Source: Candidatus Tectimicrobiota bacterium (GTDB taxonomy: Bacteria; JACPUC01). From it: a DNA stretch of 64,000 nucleotides. The stretch spans positions 35,923 to 99,922 of the forward strand of contig JACPUC010000015.1 of NCBI GenBank assembly GCA_016192455.1. Reading direction: 5' to 3'. Below, piece by piece: positions 8,326-19,664 of the stretch. The number at the start of each line of letters is the position of its first letter. Within the stretch, counting starts at the first letter, position 1. The notes under the pieces were generated by a model. That model was not told the DNA's origin, searched no databases, and was given only the letters and a program-made list of their open reading frames with translations. Position numbers and translations under genes: made by a program.

Positions 8326-10248
8326 ATGAGCCAGCCAGGGCAGGAGCGGGAACACCAGGATCGCCAGGTGCGGCGGCGCATGCTGGCGTTCGTGGTCGTC
8401 TTTGGCGCGGCGCTCCTGGCCGTCCTGCTTCGGCTGGTGGACCTCCAGCTCCTGCGCCACGACGTGTTGAGCGGCAAGGCCGAACGCCAACACCTGCAGG
8501 CGTTGCGGCTGAAGCCGAACCGGGGCCGCATCCTCGACCGCCAGGGGCGCGCGCTGGCGCTCAGCATCCCGGCGGCCTCGGTGTATGCCCATACCGCCGT
8601 GCTCGGTGACGGGTCCGAGGTGGCCGCCCTGCTGGGAAAAGCCCTCGACCTTGCCCCGGCGGCGGTCAGCGAGAAGCTGCGGGTGGAGCGCTCCTTCGTC
8701 TGGATCAAGCGTCAAGTCACCCCAGAGGAGGCGGCCCGGGTGCGAGCCCTCAATCTCCCCGGCATCGGCATGCTGGAGGAGAGTCGGCGGTTCTACCCGA
8801 AACGCAGCCTGGCCGGGCAGGTGCTGGGATTCGTGGGGATCGACGGCCGCGGCCTGGAAGGCATCGAGTTGCGCTTTGATGAGTACCTGCGGGGGCGCGA
8901 GCGGACCATCACCGTCAGCCGCGACGCCACCGGCCGGAAACTCCGCCTGCGCGACGAGGACGCCGCCGACGAGGGGCCGGGGCGCGGCTCCGACGTGGTG
9001 GTGACGCTCGACGAGGCCATCCAGACGTTCGCGGAGGAAGCGCTCCACGAGCAGGTTGAACGGACGAAAGCGCGCGGCGGCACGGTCATCGTCCTCGATC
9101 CCGGGAGCGGCGCGCTGCTGGCCATGGCCCAGGAGCCGCCCTTCAATCCCAACACCTACAAGGAGGCCCAGGCGAGCGACTGGCGCAACCGTGCCATCAC
9201 CGACAGTTACGAGCCCGGTTCTACCTTCAAGGTGATCGGCGCCAGCACGGCGCTCCACCTCGGCCGGGTCCGCTTGACGGAGCTCTTCTTCGGAGAGCAG
9301 GGGAGCTACGCCGTCGGCGGCATCGTCATCCACGACCAGACGCCGTCGAGCTGGCTCACCTTCCCGCAGGTGATCCAGAAGTCGAGCAACATCGGCACCG
9401 TGAAGATCACCCAGCGCCTCACCCCCCGCCAGCTCTACGAGGCGATGCGGCGCTTCGGTTTCGGCGCACCCACCGGGGTGGACCTGCCCGGCGAGGTGGG
9501 GGGATTGCTCCACCCGCTTGCGGGGTGGTCCTCCTCGTCGATCGGCGCCCTGGCGATCGGCCAAGAGATCGGCGTGACGCCGCTGCAGCTCGCGGTCGCC
9601 TACGCGGCCATCGCCAATGGCGGTGAGGTGGTCCAGCCCCACGTGCTGTACGAGGTGCGCAACGGCAACGACGTGGTCGTGGCCACGCCGCGGAGGGCGG
9701 CGCGGCGGGTCCTTTCCCCCGAGGCGAGTGCGCAGATGCGGCAGGTGCTCGAAGGAGCGGTGACGGAGGGAACCGGGACCGCGGCGGCGGTGCCGGGGTA
9801 CCGCATCGCCGGCAAGACCGGCACGGCGCAGAAGGCCGATCCGGCGCTGGGGACCTACGCCCCCGGCAAGTATGTCGCCTCCTTCGTCGGCTTCGCCCCG
9901 GCGGAGTCGCCGCGCATCGTCGTCCTGGCGCTCCTTGACGAACCGCGCGGCACGCACTACGGCGGCAAGATCGCGGCCCCCGTCTTTCGCCGCCTCGTCG
10001 AAGCCACGCTCTACTACCTCCGCGTTCCGTCCAGCCTGTCGCGGCGGGCGACCGTGCCGGAGCCCGTCGCGCGGCGAGAGCGGCGGGACGGCCGTGGGAG
10101 CGGCCTTGCTGGACCGGCGAGGAGATCCACGAGCGCAGCGCGACAGCTCGTCTCGAGCACCCTCGGTTCCCTCTTTGGCGAAGCCTTCGGTGAAGCGGCC
10201 GCGAAGGCGGCGGATGGGGCTTCATCGACCGCGCCCGCGGGCAGGTGA
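8326..10248 (+). CDS. ftsI: Peptidoglycan transpeptidase FtsI (class B PBP)
   Basis: 640 aa from ATG 8326 (GAGG 8 nt upstream); GTG 8317 in frame is an alternative. One N-terminal membrane helix (LAFVVVFGAALLAVLLRLV) anchors the protein in the inner membrane, followed by the class B dimerisation domain starting at NRGRILDRQGRALA. The transpeptidase domain has all three catalytic motifs: STFK with active Ser ~299, SSN at ~353 and KTGTAQK at ~497. It cross-links septal peptidoglycan with FtsW as partner. No PASTA domain is present; the last ~60 residues are a basic, probably disordered tail. Confidence 0.95.
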   Translation: MSQPGQEREHQDRQVRRRMLAFVVVFGAALLAVLLRLVDLQLLRHDVLSGKAERQHLQALRLKPNRGRILDRQGRALALSIPAASVYAHTAVLGDGSEVAALLGKALDLAPAAVSEKLRVERSFVWIKRQVTPEEAARVRALNLPGIGMLEESRRFYPKRSLAGQVLGFVGIDGRGLEGIELRFDEYLRGRERTITVSRDATGRKLRLRDEDAADEGPGRGSDVVVTLDEAIQTFAEEALHEQVERTKARGGTVIVLDPGSGALLAMAQEPPFNPNTYKEAQASDWRNRAITDSYEPGSTFKVIGASTALHLGRVRLTELFFGEQGSYAVGGIVIHDQTPSSWLTFPQVIQKSSNIGTVKITQRLTPRQLYEAMRRFGFGAPTGVDLPGEVGGLLHPLAGWSSSSIGALAIGQEIGVTPLQLAVAYAAIANGGEVVQPHVLYEVRNGNDVVVATPRRAARRVLSPEASAQMRQVLEGAVTEGTGTAAAVPGYRIAGKTGTAQKADPALGTYAPGKYVASFVGFAPAESPRIVVLALLDEPRGTHYGGKIAAPVFRRLVEATLYYLRVPSSLSRRATVPEPVARRERRDGRGSGLAGPARRSTSAARQLVSSTLGSLFGEAFGEAAAKAADGASSTAPAGR

Positions 10249-10260
10249 AAGGAAGCGCAC

Positions 10261-11769
10261 GTGCGGCTCGACACGCTCTTGCAGCACCTCGTGACCACGG
10301 ATGTGCAGGGTGACGTGGAGTGCGAGGTCACGAGTGTCACGGAGGACTCGCGGCAGGTGCGGGCGGGGAGTCTCTTCGTGGCGGTGACGGGCTTCCAAGC
10401 TGATGGCCTGCGCTTCATTCCCGATGCCCTCGAGCGCGGGGCTAAGGTGATTGTCATCGAGGCGACCGCCGAGCTCCCCAGCAACCTCCTGGCGCCGCAC
10501 GCCACCGTCGTCCGCGTCCCCAACGCCCGCGCCGCCCTGGCGGCCGCCGCGGCCGCCTTCTACGGCCATCCGTCGCGGGACCTCTTCCTCGTCGGCATTA
10601 CCGGCACGAATGGCAAGACCACCACTTCCTACCTGGTGCGAGCGTTGTTCACGGAGCATGGCCACCGCTGCGGCGTGATCGGCACCATCGGCTACCTGCT
10701 GGACCAAGAGTCCCTGCCCGCCACGCACACCACGCCGGGCGCCGTGCCTCTGCAGGGCTACCTGCGCCGGATGTGCGAGAAGGGCTGCACCTGCTGCATC
10801 GTCGAGGTCTCCTCGCATGCGCTCAGCCTCGCCCGCGCCGACGCCTGCGCCTTCGACCTCGCCATCTTCACCAATCTCACCCAGGACCACTTCGACTTCC
10901 ACGGCACCTTCGACAACTACTTCGCGGCGAAGCGCCGGCTCTTCGTGGACTTGTGTCCGGCGCGCGCCATCATCAACGTCGACGATCCCTGGGGCCGTCT
11001 CCTGCTGCGCGAGACGACGGCCCCGGTGGTGACCTACGGCATGCGGGAGCCGGCGGACGTGGAGGCGCACGAGGTGAACCTGTCGATGGGCGGCGTGAGC
11101 TTCCGGGCCGTCCTGCCCAACGGCAGCTTCCCGGTGCGCTCGCCGCTGCTCGGCGAGCACAATGTCGCCAACCTCCTCGCGGCCATCGCCGCGGGCTACT
11201 CGCAAGGCTTCCGCGCCGACCGCATGCAGCGCGCCCTGCGGCAGGTGGCGGGGGTGCCGGGCCGGTTCGAGGTGGTGCCGAGCAGCGAGGATTTCCTCGT
11301 CGTCGTCGATTACGCCCACACGGACGACGCGCTGCGCAACGTCCTGCATGCCGCGCGGAAGCTGACGCGCCAGCGCCTCATCACGGTGTTCGGGTGCGGC
11401 GGCGACCGCGACCGCACGAAGCGCCCGCGCATGGGCAGGGTGGCGGTCCGCCTCAGCGACCTGGTGGTCATCACCTCCGACAACCCGCGCAGCGAAGATC
11501 CCCACACGATCATCGAGGAGATTCTGGTCGGCGCGGCGGCGGTCGCCAACAAGGAGACGGCGTACCGTGTCGAGCCCGACCGGCGGCGGGCGATCGCCCT
11601 TGCCATCGAGGAGGCGCGACCCGGCGACATCGTCCTGATCGCCGGCAAGGGGCACGAGACCTACCAAGTGCTGAAGGACCGCACCATTCACTTTGACGAC
11701 CGCGAGGTGGCGCGGGAGATGCTGGCCGGCAGGGCCCGGGGCGTGGCCGCGCGGCCGCTGGTCTTGTAA
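10261..11769 (+). CDS. murE: UDP-MurNAc-tripeptide synthetase MurE (meso-DAP type)
   Basis: 502 aa; GTG at 10261 with AAAGGAAG upstream. Cytoplasmic ATP-dependent ligase adding the third residue of the peptidoglycan stem. The P-loop [11 protein letters not shown] is at ~112-122. DNPR at 407-410 (SDNPRSEDP) is the meso-diaminopimelate recognition motif, so the wall should be of the A1-gamma type. The N-terminal domain (SVTEDSRQVRAGSLFVAV) binds the UDP moiety. Twelve bp separate it from ftsI. Confidence 0.96.
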   Translation: MRLDTLLQHLVTTDVQGDVECEVTSVTEDSRQVRAGSLFVAVTGFQADGLRFIPDALERGAKVIVIEATAELPSNLLAPHATVVRVPNARAALAAAAAAFYGHPSRDLFLVGITGTNGKTTTSYLVRALFTEHGHRCGVIGTIGYLLDQESLPATHTTPGAVPLQGYLRRMCEKGCTCCIVEVSSHALSLARADACAFDLAIFTNLTQDHFDFHGTFDNYFAAKRRLFVDLCPARAIINVDDPWGRLLLRETTAPVVTYGMREPADVEAHEVNLSMGGVSFRAVLPNGSFPVRSPLLGEHNVANLLAAIAAGYSQGFRADRMQRALRQVAGVPGRFEVVPSSEDFLVVVDYAHTDDALRNVLHAARKLTRQRLITVFGCGGDRDRTKRPRMGRVAVRLSDLVVITSDNPRSEDPHTIIEEILVGAAAVANKETAYRVEPDRRRAIALAIEEARPGDIVLIAGKGHETYQVLKDRTIHFDDREVAREMLAGRARGVAARPLVL

Positions 11770-11853
11770 GTTCTCGGCGGCCGCGGCGCGCTGGGCGCTG
11801 GAGCCGGCGCCAGGCGGCAGCGTTGACGACTCGCGGCGAAGGGACGACCCGAG

Positions 11854-13485
11854 GTGGCGACCGTGGCGAGCGGAATTCATGAGGAGCACGCCTTGGCCAG
11901 CGAGTTTGCCACGCCGGTTGCCGCCCGCGATGTGGCGGCGGCCGTGGGGGCGCGGTGCCTCCGCGCGCTGCCGCAGCCAGGAGCGGCCGCCGCGGCAGGA
12001 GCGGCCGCCTGGCAGCTCGTGCCGCAGCCGGATGAAGCAGCCCTTGCTCAGGACGCTTTCCGCGGCGTCGCCGCCGACACGCGTGCCCTGCAGCCCGGCT
12101 ACCTCTTCGCGGCGCTGCGGGGTGCGCGGCGCGACGGGCATGAGTTCCTGCTCCAGGCGCGGGAGGCCGGCGCGGCCGCGGCGCTCGTCGCCGAGAGCTG
12201 GGCGCGGCAGCTTGTGGCTCGCGGCGGCTCGCGCCGGTCCGACTCGCCGGCGGCGGCGCGGGGGTTGGCGCTGCTCGCCGTCCCTGATCCCCTGACCGCC
12301 CTGGGGAACCTCGCGGCCTGGCACCGCGCCCGCCATCCCGTGTGCCTCGTCGCCGTGACCGGCAGCAACGGCAAGACGACCGCCAAGGAGATCATCGCCG
12401 GCGTCCTGGGGCGGCGTCTCGAGACGCTGCGCACGGCAGGGAACTTCAACAATCTCCTGGGCGTTCCCTTGATGGCGCTGCGTCTCTCCCGTAGACACGC
12501 GGCGGCGGTCCTGGAACTGGCGATGAATCATGCGGGGGAGATGGGCCGCCTGGCCGACATCGTGCGGCCGGACGTGGCGGTGTTCACGAATGTGGGGCCG
12601 GCGCACCTCGGACACCTCGGCAGCCTCGCGGCCATCGCCGAAGCGAAGGCCGAACTGCTCGGCGGGCTGCGGGAGGGGGGCGTCGTCATCATGAACGCCG
12701 ATGACGAGCAGGTCTGCCGGGTAGTGGAGCGCTGGGCGGCGGGGAGCGCCGTCGCGCCCGCGAGCCGACGCGTCGTCGCCTACGGCGTCGCCAGGGGCGA
12801 GGTACGGGCGACCAGCATCGCGGAGCTGGGGCTTGGGGGGGTGCGGTTCACCCTGGAGCTTGCCGGGCGAACGGCTCCCGTGCACCTCCGCTGCCTGGGG
12901 CGACACACGGTGCACCACGCCCTCGCCGCGGCCGCCGTGGGTCGGGAGTTTGGGCTCGGACTGCCGGACATCGTCGCCGGGCTGGAGGCCTTCGAGGGGC
13001 TGCCGCAGCACCTCGAGCCGCTGCGTTTGGGAAACGGCGTGGTCCTCATCAATGACGCCTACAATGCGAACCCGGCCTCGATGACGGCGGCGCTGCGCTT
13101 CCTCGCCTCCTTGCCGCGCTCGGGCCGCGCCTGGCTGGTAGCGGGGGATATGCTCGAGCTCGGGGAGGCGGCGGAGGCGCTGCATGGCGAAATCGGCGCG
13201 CGCTGCGCCGAGGCGGCGCTGGAGTGTCTCATTGCCGTGGGGGACTTCGCGGCCGCGGTGGTGGCGGGTGCGCGGCGCGGCGGCATGCCAGCAAGCGCCT
13301 GCCATGCGGCCGCCACGCTGGACGAGGCGGCGACGGAGCTTGAAACGCGCCTCCAGGCTGGGGATGTCGTCCTCTGCAAGGCGTCCCGCGGCATGCGCCT
13401 GGAGCTCCTGTGCGAGCGCCTGGTGGAGTGGGCCGGCGGGCACGCTGCGCAGGTCTGCGAGCGGCGACCGGGGAGGAAGGCCTGA
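11854..13485 (+). CDS. murF: UDP-MurNAc-tripeptide--D-Ala-D-Ala ligase MurF
   Basis: 543 aa, longer than the usual ~460 because of Ala-rich insertions near residues 40-60. GTG 11854 is used here; GTG 11863 is also possible and the SD is unclear. Motifs: substrate-binding [17 protein letters not shown]-loop [39 protein letters not shown] and [11 protein letters not shown]. It adds D-Ala-D-Ala to the stem peptide. Its TGA overlaps the mraY ATG (TGATG), showing translational coupling. No ddl gene for its substrate is present in this cluster. Confidence 0.95.
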   Translation: MATVASGIHEEHALASEFATPVAARDVAAAVGARCLRALPQPGAAAAAGAAAWQLVPQPDEAALAQDAFRGVAADTRALQPGYLFAALRGARRDGHEFLLQAREAGAAAALVAESWARQLVARGGSRRSDSPAAARGLALLAVPDPLTALGNLAAWHRARHPVCLVAVTGSNGKTTAKEIIAGVLGRRLETLRTAGNFNNLLGVPLMALRLSRRHAAAVLELAMNHAGEMGRLADIVRPDVAVFTNVGPAHLGHLGSLAAIAEAKAELLGGLREGGVVIMNADDEQVCRVVERWAAGSAVAPASRRVVAYGVARGEVRATSIAELGLGGVRFTLELAGRTAPVHLRCLGRHTVHHALAAAAVGREFGLGLPDIVAGLEAFEGLPQHLEPLRLGNGVVLINDAYNANPASMTAALRFLASLPRSGRAWLVAGDMLELGEAAEALHGEIGARCAEAALECLIAVGDFAAAVVAGARRGGMPASACHAAATLDEAATELETRLQAGDVVLCKASRGMRLELLCERLVEWAGGHAAQVCERRPGRKA

Positions 13486-14564
13486 TGCTTTACGAACTCC
13501 TCGTACCGCTCAAGGCGTACATCGGCGCCTTCAACGTTTTCCGCTACATCACCTTTCGCACCTCGTACGCGATCATCACCGGCCTGCTCCTGAGCTTCCT
13601 GCTGGGACCCGTGCTCATCCGTCTCTTGAAGCGCTACCAGATCGGCGAGAGCATCCGCGGCGACGGGCCGCAGAACCACTTGAGCAAAGCGGGGACGCCG
13701 ACGATGGGGGGGCTGCTGATCATCGTCGCCATTGCGGTGCCCACCTTGCTCTGGGCGAACCTCCGCAACCCCTACATCTGGATCGGCCTCCTCAGCCTCT
13801 TCGGCTATGGGGCGATAGGGTTCTGGGATGACTACCTGAAGCTCCGCCGCAAGAAGGGGTTGTCTGCCAAGCCGAAGCTTTTGGCGCAGCTCCTCTTGGC
13901 GCTCCTCATCACGCTCCTCCTCGCCTGGATGGGCCGGGGCTGGTCCGAGGCAACCGTCTTGAGCCTGCCGTTCTTCAAGACCATCATGCCGACCTTGGGC
14001 TGGCTCTACCTCCCAGTCGCGCTGCTCGTCATCGTGGGGACCTCAAACGCGGTGAACCTCACCGACGGCCTGGACGGCCTGGCGATCGGCCCTCTCATCA
14101 TCGCCTTCGCCACCTATATGGTCCTCGCCTACCTCGCGGGCCATGCCCGCTTCGCCGCCTACCTCGACCTCATCCACGTGCGCAACGCCGGGGAGCTGGC
14201 GGTCTTCTGCGGCGCCATCGTGGGCGGGGGCCTGGGCTTCCTCTGGTTCAACAGTTACCCAGCGCAGCTCTTCATGGGGAACGTCGGCTCCCTCGCCTTG
14301 GGCGGCACCCTGGGGAGCGTGGCCGTGCTCACGAAGCACGAGGTCCTCCTCGTCCTCGTGGGGGGCCTCTTCGTCATGGAGGCGGGCTCGGTGATCCTGC
14401 AGGTGGCCTCCTACAAGACGCGCCGCAAGCGCATCTTCAAGATGGCTCCCCTGCACCACCACTTCGAGGTGGCGGGCTGGCAGGAGCCGAAGGTCATCGT
14501 GCGGTTCTGGATCGTCTCGATCATTCTGGCGCTGCTCAGCTTGAGCACCCTGAAGCTGCGATGA
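13485..14564 (+). CDS. mraY: Phospho-MurNAc-pentapeptide transferase MraY
   Basis: 359 aa; the ATG at 13485 follows GGGAGGAAGG. Inner-membrane enzyme making lipid I from undecaprenyl phosphate and UDP-MurNAc-pentapeptide. About ten hydrophobic helices can be seen. Signature motifs: [12 protein letters not shown], the acidic [26 protein letters not shown] and the C-terminal PLHHHFE histidine cluster. Its last codons overlap murD (ATGA). Confidence 0.97.
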   Translation: MLYELLVPLKAYIGAFNVFRYITFRTSYAIITGLLLSFLLGPVLIRLLKRYQIGESIRGDGPQNHLSKAGTPTMGGLLIIVAIAVPTLLWANLRNPYIWIGLLSLFGYGAIGFWDDYLKLRRKKGLSAKPKLLAQLLLALLITLLLAWMGRGWSEATVLSLPFFKTIMPTLGWLYLPVALLVIVGTSNAVNLTDGLDGLAIGPLIIAFATYMVLAYLAGHARFAAYLDLIHVRNAGELAVFCGAIVGGGLGFLWFNSYPAQLFMGNVGSLALGGTLGSVAVLTKHEVLLVLVGGLFVMEAGSVILQVASYKTRRKRIFKMAPLHHHFEVAGWQEPKVIVRFWIVSIILALLSLSTLKLR

Positions 14565-15958
14565 GGGTGAGGATGGACGGAGATCTCCAGGGCAAGCGAG
14601 TGACGGTCGTCGGCTGCGGGCGCTCCGGCGTGGCTGCGGCCCACCTGCTCGTTGCCCGCGGCGCGCAGGTGACGGTGACCGATGAGCAGCCGGCGGCGGC
14701 CCTGCGCGCGCCGGAGGTCCGCTTGCCCGCGGCGGTCCGGCGGCGCTTCGGCGGCTTCCGGCAGGAGGATTTCCTCACGGCGCAGCAGCTCATCGTCAGC
14801 CCGGGGGTGGCGTACGATCATCCCCTCCTTGCGCGGGCGCGCGCCGCCGGCGTCAGGACCAGGAGCGAACTCGAGCTCGCCTTCACGCAGATGCCGCCGC
14901 CTGGGCAACGCCGCCTGGTCGCCATCACCGGCACCAACGGCAAGACCACCGTGACGAGCTGGATCGGCACGCTCCTGGAAGCGGCTGGGATGGAGACGCG
15001 GGTCTGCGGCAACATCGGTCACGCCTTCAGCGCGGCCGTGTTGGAGCCGCCGGCGGAGCGCTACGTGGTCGAGGTGAGCAGCTTCCAGCTTGAGGGCATC
15101 GAGCGCTTCCGGCCCGCGATCGGCGTCCTCCTCAACATCACCCCCGACCACCTCGACCGGCACGGCAGCCTGGAGCGCTATCGGGACCTGAAACTGCGCC
15201 TGGCCGAGCAGCAACAGCCTGATGATGCGCTCATCGTCAACCTCGATGACCCGCAGCTCGCCGGAGCCGAGCCGCCGGGTCAGGCGCGGCGCTACGCCAC
15301 CAGTCGCCGCGCGCCGGTCGAGCAGGGCGCCTTTGTGCGCCACGGTCTCATCGTCCTGCGCCTGCGGGGCGAGGAGCGCGTGCTCGGCCCGCGCAGCCTC
15401 CTGAGGCTGACCGCGGTGCACGACGAGGAGAACCTCCTGGCGGCCCTCCTGGCGGCGGCTCTGGCGGGAGCGCCGCTGGACGCCCTCGCCGCCGCCGTGC
15501 CGAACCTGACGCGGCGGCCGCACCGGCTCGAGCTGCTGGGAGAGATCGAAGGGGCGCCCGTCTTCAACGACTCGAAGGCGACGAACATCGGCGCCGTGCA
15601 GAAGGCGCTCGAGAACTTCGCCCCGGGGGTCATTCTCCTCCTCGGCGGGCAGAACAAGGGACTCGACTTCTCGCCGCTCGCGGACGCGGTAGCCGAGAAG
15701 GTGGCGCTGCTGGTCCTCTTCGGCGGGGCGCGCCGCGTCCTCGCCACGGCGCTGCGCGGCACGACGGCGATGGTGGAGGCAGCCACCTTGGCCGAGGCGG
15801 TCGAGGTGAGCCTGGCCCATGCCGCGCCGGGACGGGTCATCCTCCTGTCGCCGGGGTGCACGAGTTTCGACGAGTTTGCGAACTACGAGGAGCGTGGCGA
15901 ACGCTTCAAGACGCTGGTGCGCGAGGCCATGGCACGCACTCCAGAGGCATCATCGTGA
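14561..15958 (+). CDS. murD: UDP-MurNAc-L-alanine--D-glutamate ligase MurD
   Basis: 465 aa. ATG 14561 overlaps the mraY stop; ATG 14573 with GAGG before it is an alternative. Visible motifs: N-terminal Rossmann [18 protein letters not shown]-loop [43 protein letters not shown] and [11 protein letters not shown]. Adds D-Glu to UDP-MurNAc-L-Ala in the cytoplasm. The stop overlaps the ftsW GTG. Confidence 0.96.
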   Translation: MRVRMDGDLQGKRVTVVGCGRSGVAAAHLLVARGAQVTVTDEQPAAALRAPEVRLPAAVRRRFGGFRQEDFLTAQQLIVSPGVAYDHPLLARARAAGVRTRSELELAFTQMPPPGQRRLVAITGTNGKTTVTSWIGTLLEAAGMETRVCGNIGHAFSAAVLEPPAERYVVEVSSFQLEGIERFRPAIGVLLNITPDHLDRHGSLERYRDLKLRLAEQQQPDDALIVNLDDPQLAGAEPPGQARRYATSRRAPVEQGAFVRHGLIVLRLRGEERVLGPRSLLRLTAVHDEENLLAALLAAALAGAPLDALAAAVPNLTRRPHRLELLGEIEGAPVFNDSKATNIGAVQKALENFAPGVILLLGGQNKGLDFSPLADAVAEKVALLVLFGGARRVLATALRGTTAMVEAATLAEAVEVSLAHAAPGRVILLSPGCTSFDEFANYEERGERFKTLVREAMARTPEASS

Positions 15959-17052
15959 ACCAGGTCACCCGCCAGCTCGATCCGGTGCTCCTGGCGGCGG
16001 CCGCCCTCCTGACCATCGGGGGCGTCATCATGGTGTTCAGCTCGAGCGCTTTGCTGGCCGAGCGGCGCTTCGGAGACCCGTACTTCTTCATGAAGCGGCA
16101 GCTCTTCTTCGTGGCGCTGGGGGTGGTCGGCATGCTCGTGCTGTCGCGGCTCGACACGCACCGCCTGGAGCGGCTGGCCTTGCCCCTCCTGGTGGTGAGC
16201 CTCCTTGTCTTGATCCTGGTGCTCATCCCCGGCATCGGGCATCGGGTGGGGGGCGCTCGTCGCTGGCTGTCGCTGGGGTGGTGGCGGGTGCAACCGGCGG
16301 AGCTTGCCAAGCTCGCCCTGGTGATCTACTTCGCCCGCAACCTCTGCCGGCACCAGGAGAAGCTGCAGGACCTCGTGAACGGCTTCCTGCCGAACGCCCT
16401 GGTGCTGGCGCTGGCGAGCGGCCTCATCGCGCTGCAGCCGGACGTCGGCAATGCGCTGCTCGTCTGCCTCCTCGCGGCGGTGCTGTTCGTTGCCGCCGGC
16501 ATGCGCCTGCGCCACCTGGGAGCGACGCTCCTCCTCGGCTTGCCGCTCCTGGCGGTGCTCGTGGCCTCGGCGGACTACCGACTGCGGCGCCTCCTGGCGT
16601 TCCTCGACCCCTGGGCCGACCCCACCGGCAGCGGCTTCCAGATCGTCCAGTCGTACCTGGCGCTGGGAAGCGGCGGCGTGTTCGGCCAGGGGTTGGGCGC
16701 CGGCCAGCAAAAGCTCTTCTTCCTGCCGGAGGCGCATACCGATTTCATCTTCGCCATCATCGGCGAGGAGCTCGGCTTTGTCGGCACGGCCGTGATCGTT
16801 CTCCTCTTCGGCGTGCTGCTGTGGCGCGGAGCGATGATCGCGCTGCGCTGCCAGGAACCGTTCCCGCGCTTCCTCGCCTTCGGCCTGACGACGCTGCTGT
16901 CGCTGCAGGCGCTCTCCAACATGGCGGTCGTCGTGGGGCTGCTGCCGACGAAGGGGCTTCCCCTGCCGTTCGTGAGCTTGGGTGGTTCCTCCCTCTTCAT
17001 GGCGCTGGCAGCCACCGGACTCTTGATGGGAGTGGCCCGGAGAGGACAATGA
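15955..17052 (+). CDS. ftsW: Septal peptidoglycan glycosyltransferase FtsW
   Basis: 365 aa. GTG at 15955 overlaps the murD stop (GTGA) and has AGAGG upstream. SEDS-family membrane protein with about ten helices. Family motifs: VFSSSALLAERRFGDPYFF, the strongly conserved IGHRVGGARRWLSLG, QPAELAKLALVIYFAR, QPDVGNALLV, LPEAHTDFIFAIIGEELGFVG and LPLPFVSLGGSSL. It polymerises lipid II at the septum with FtsI. Confidence 0.95.
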   Translation: MNQVTRQLDPVLLAAAALLTIGGVIMVFSSSALLAERRFGDPYFFMKRQLFFVALGVVGMLVLSRLDTHRLERLALPLLVVSLLVLILVLIPGIGHRVGGARRWLSLGWWRVQPAELAKLALVIYFARNLCRHQEKLQDLVNGFLPNALVLALASGLIALQPDVGNALLVCLLAAVLFVAAGMRLRHLGATLLLGLPLLAVLVASADYRLRRLLAFLDPWADPTGSGFQIVQSYLALGSGGVFGQGLGAGQQKLFFLPEAHTDFIFAIIGEELGFVGTAVIVLLFGVLLWRGAMIALRCQEPFPRFLAFGLTTLLSLQALSNMAVVVGLLPTKGLPLPFVSLGGSSLFMALAATGLLMGVARRGQ

Positions 17053-18242
17053 ACCGTGCCGCGGCGGAGAATGTGACTCGCCAAGGCGTCGCGCCGGCAG
17101 CGCACCGGAGCGGCGGGGCCACGGGCGCGCGCCTGGTCATCACGGGCGGCGGCACGGGGGGGCACGTCTATCCCGCCCTGGCTCTGGCCGAGGAAGCGCG
17201 GCGGCGCGGCCTCGAGGTGCTCTACGTGGGGACGCGCAGGGGCCTCGAGGCGAAACTCGTCCCTGCCCTGGCGGCGGAGCTGGGGTTCCGTTTCCAGACG
17301 GTGGCGGCGGCAGGGTTCATGGGGAGGCCGGTCTGGCGCCAACTCCTTGGCCTCGGCGAGCTTGCCTGGGGGGTGTTCCAGGCGCTTTGGGTGCTGCGAC
17401 GGGAGCGCGCCAGCCTCGTCATCGGCATGGGGGGCTACGTCGCGGCGCCCGTCCTCCTGGCAGCCTGGCTGAGTAAGATTCCAAGCCTCCTCTGCGAGCA
17501 GAACGTGCGGCCGGGGATGGCGAACGCCCTCCTGGGGAGGGTGGCGCGCGCCTGGGCCGTGGCCTTCCCGGAGACCGCCGCCCGGCTTCCCGGTCGGCGC
17601 GCGGTGGTCACCGGCAACCCGGTGCGCCGCAGCATCTGCGAGGCCGGTCTGGCGCGCCGCCGGCGCGGCAGCCCGCCGCGGCCCCCGGCCCTCCTCGTCT
17701 TCGGCGGCAGCCAGGGGGCGCGCAGCATCAACCGGGCGATGGTCGAGGCTCTGCCGCTGCTGCGGGCGCGCGCCGATGGCGTGCGCATCACGCACCAGAC
17801 CGGACCGCGCGACCAGGACTGGGTGGCCGAGGCCTATGGCCGGGCGGGTGTTGCGGCGCAGGTGGTGACGTACATCGACGACATGGCGTCGGCCTGCCTG
17901 GCGTCCTCCCTCGTCGTCTGCCGCGCCGGCGCGACGAGCGTGGCGGAGCTCACGGTCATGGGCCTGCCGGCTATCCTCGTGCCCTACCCCCATGCGGCCC
18001 ACGGGCACCAGGAGGAGAACGCCCGCGGCCTCGTGGCCCACGGTGCGGCGCTCATGATCCGCGATGCCGAGCTGAGCGGGGCCCGGCTCGCCGCCGCCAT
18101 CGACGAACTTCTCGACGACCCGCCGCGGCGCTGCCGGATGAGCGCCTGCAGCCGCGCCCTGGGGAAGCCGGACGCGGCGGCGAGCATCCTCGAACTCTGC
18201 GCAGATCTCCTGGGTCTGCCTCCAGCTCCACGGGAGGGGTGA
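17049..18242 (+). CDS. murG: UDP-GlcNAc:lipid I N-acetylglucosaminyltransferase MurG
   Basis: 397 aa. ATG 17049 overlaps the ftsW stop with GGAGAGGA before it. Peripheral inner-membrane GT-B glycosyltransferase producing lipid II. Motifs: [20 protein letters not shown], the second glycine loop [16 protein letters not shown], and donor-site [13 protein letters not shown]. The first ~30 residues are an extra Ala/Arg-rich extension compared with E. coli MurG. Confidence 0.95.
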   Translation: MNRAAAENVTRQGVAPAAHRSGGATGARLVITGGGTGGHVYPALALAEEARRRGLEVLYVGTRRGLEAKLVPALAAELGFRFQTVAAAGFMGRPVWRQLLGLGELAWGVFQALWVLRRERASLVIGMGGYVAAPVLLAAWLSKIPSLLCEQNVRPGMANALLGRVARAWAVAFPETAARLPGRRAVVTGNPVRRSICEAGLARRRRGSPPRPPALLVFGGSQGARSINRAMVEALPLLRARADGVRITHQTGPRDQDWVAEAYGRAGVAAQVVTYIDDMASACLASSLVVCRAGATSVAELTVMGLPAILVPYPHAAHGHQEENARGLVAHGAALMIRDAELSGARLAAAIDELLDDPPRRCRMSACSRALGKPDAAASILELCADLLGLPPAPREG

Positions 18243-19654
18243 TGTTCCACAAGGTGCGCAAGGTGCACTTCGTCGGCATCGGCGGCATCGGCATGAGCGG
18301 CATCGCCGAGGTGCTCCTGACGCTGGGGTTCCGCGTGAGCGGCTCCGACCTCCAGGAGAGCCCCAGCCTACGCCGCCTGGAGCGGCTCGGGGCCCGCTGC
18401 CGCGTCGGCCACCAGGCGGAGAACCTGGGCGACTGCGAAGTGGTCGTCTACTCCTCCGCGGTGCCCCTGGACAACCCCGAGCTTGCGGCGGCGCGCCAGC
18501 TCCACCTGCCGGTGATCCGCCGCGCCGAGATGCTGGCCGAGCTGATGCGCCTGAAGTACAGCGTGGCGGTGGCGGGAACGCACGGCAAGACCACCACGAC
18601 CTCGCTCATCAGCACCGTGCTGGCGCATGCCGGTCTCGACCCGACGGCGATTATCGGCGGCCGCCTGAACAGCCTGCAGACGAACTCGAAGCTGGGCGAG
18701 GGGGAGTACCTCGTGGCCGAGGCGGACGAGAGCGACGGCTCCTTCCTGAAGCTCTTCCCCACCTGCGCCGTGGTGACGAACATCGACGCCGATCACCTCG
18801 ACTACTACCGCGATCTCGAGCAGATCAAGCAGGCGTTCCTCGAGTTCATCAACAAGGTCCCCTTCTACGGCTTCGCCGTGCTCTGCTTCGATCACAAGGT
18901 GATCCAGAGCCTCCTTCCCCAGGTGGAGCGCCGCTGCATCACCTATGGCCTCAACCCGCAGGCCGACTACTCCGCCCACGACCTCCTCTTCAGCGGGGCG
19001 CGGAGCCGCTTCGTGGCCTATCGGGGCGCCGCGAAGCTCGGCGAGGTGGAAGTTGCCCTGCCGGGCGCCCACAACGTCTGCAATGCCCTCGCCACCCTGG
19101 CCGTGGCCCTCGAACTGGACGTGCCGTTCGCGGTGGTGCAGCAGGCCCTGCGGGACTTCGGCGGCATCCAGCGACGCTTCGAGATCAAAGGCGTGCGGCG
19201 CGACATCATGGTGGTGGACGACTACGGCCATCATCCCAGGGAGATCGAAGCCACGCTCACGGCGGCGAAGGGCGGCTGGGAGCAGAAGCGGCTCGTCGTC
19301 GCCTTCCAGCCGCACCGCTACAGCCGCACCCAGGCCCTCTTCGCGGAGTTCTGCACGGCGTTCTACCAGGCGGACGTGCTCCTCCTGACCGACATCTACT
19401 CCGCCGGCGAGGCGCCCATCGCCGGGGTGAGCGGCGCCCGCCTGGCGGAGGGGCTGCGTGAGCATGGTCACCGCAATGTGACGTACCTGGCGAGTCGCGA
19501 GGAGGTCCTGGCGACGTTACAAGAGATTGTCCGACCCGGCGACCTCGTCCTCACCCTCGGAGCCGGCAACATTTACAGCGTGGGGAATGAGCTCATCGCC
19601 TGGTTAGAGAATGACGAGGCGGCGGGGGCGGGGGAGCGCCCCCCCTGGCGCTGA
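18242..19654 (+). CDS. murC: UDP-MurNAc--L-alanine ligase MurC
   Basis: 470 aa. Two adjacent starts exist (GTG 18239, ATG 18242); the GGGAGGGG SD fits ATG 18242 better. First ATP-dependent stem-peptide ligase. Motifs: [18 protein letters not shown]-loop [36 protein letters not shown] and [14 protein letters not shown]. Confidence 0.96.
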   Translation: MFHKVRKVHFVGIGGIGMSGIAEVLLTLGFRVSGSDLQESPSLRRLERLGARCRVGHQAENLGDCEVVVYSSAVPLDNPELAAARQLHLPVIRRAEMLAELMRLKYSVAVAGTHGKTTTTSLISTVLAHAGLDPTAIIGGRLNSLQTNSKLGEGEYLVAEADESDGSFLKLFPTCAVVTNIDADHLDYYRDLEQIKQAFLEFINKVPFYGFAVLCFDHKVIQSLLPQVERRCITYGLNPQADYSAHDLLFSGARSRFVAYRGAAKLGEVEVALPGAHNVCNALATLAVALELDVPFAVVQQALRDFGGIQRRFEIKGVRRDIMVVDDYGHHPREIEATLTAAKGGWEQKRLVVAFQPHRYSRTQALFAEFCTAFYQADVLLLTDIYSAGEAPIAGVSGARLAEGLREHGHRNVTYLASREEVLATLQEIVRPGDLVLTLGAGNIYSVGNELIAWLENDEAAGAGERPPWR

Positions 19655-19664
19655 GGAGAACTCC

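Noticed and set aside
8143-9957. 604-codon minus-strand open frame
   Set aside because: Antisense to ftsI with intact STFK, SSN and KTG motifs; shadow.
10222-13443. 1073-codon minus-strand open frame
   Set aside because: Lies antisense to murE and murF, which have all catalytic motifs; its sequence is Arg/His/Gly/Ala-rich without any domain. A shadow of GC-rich codon use.
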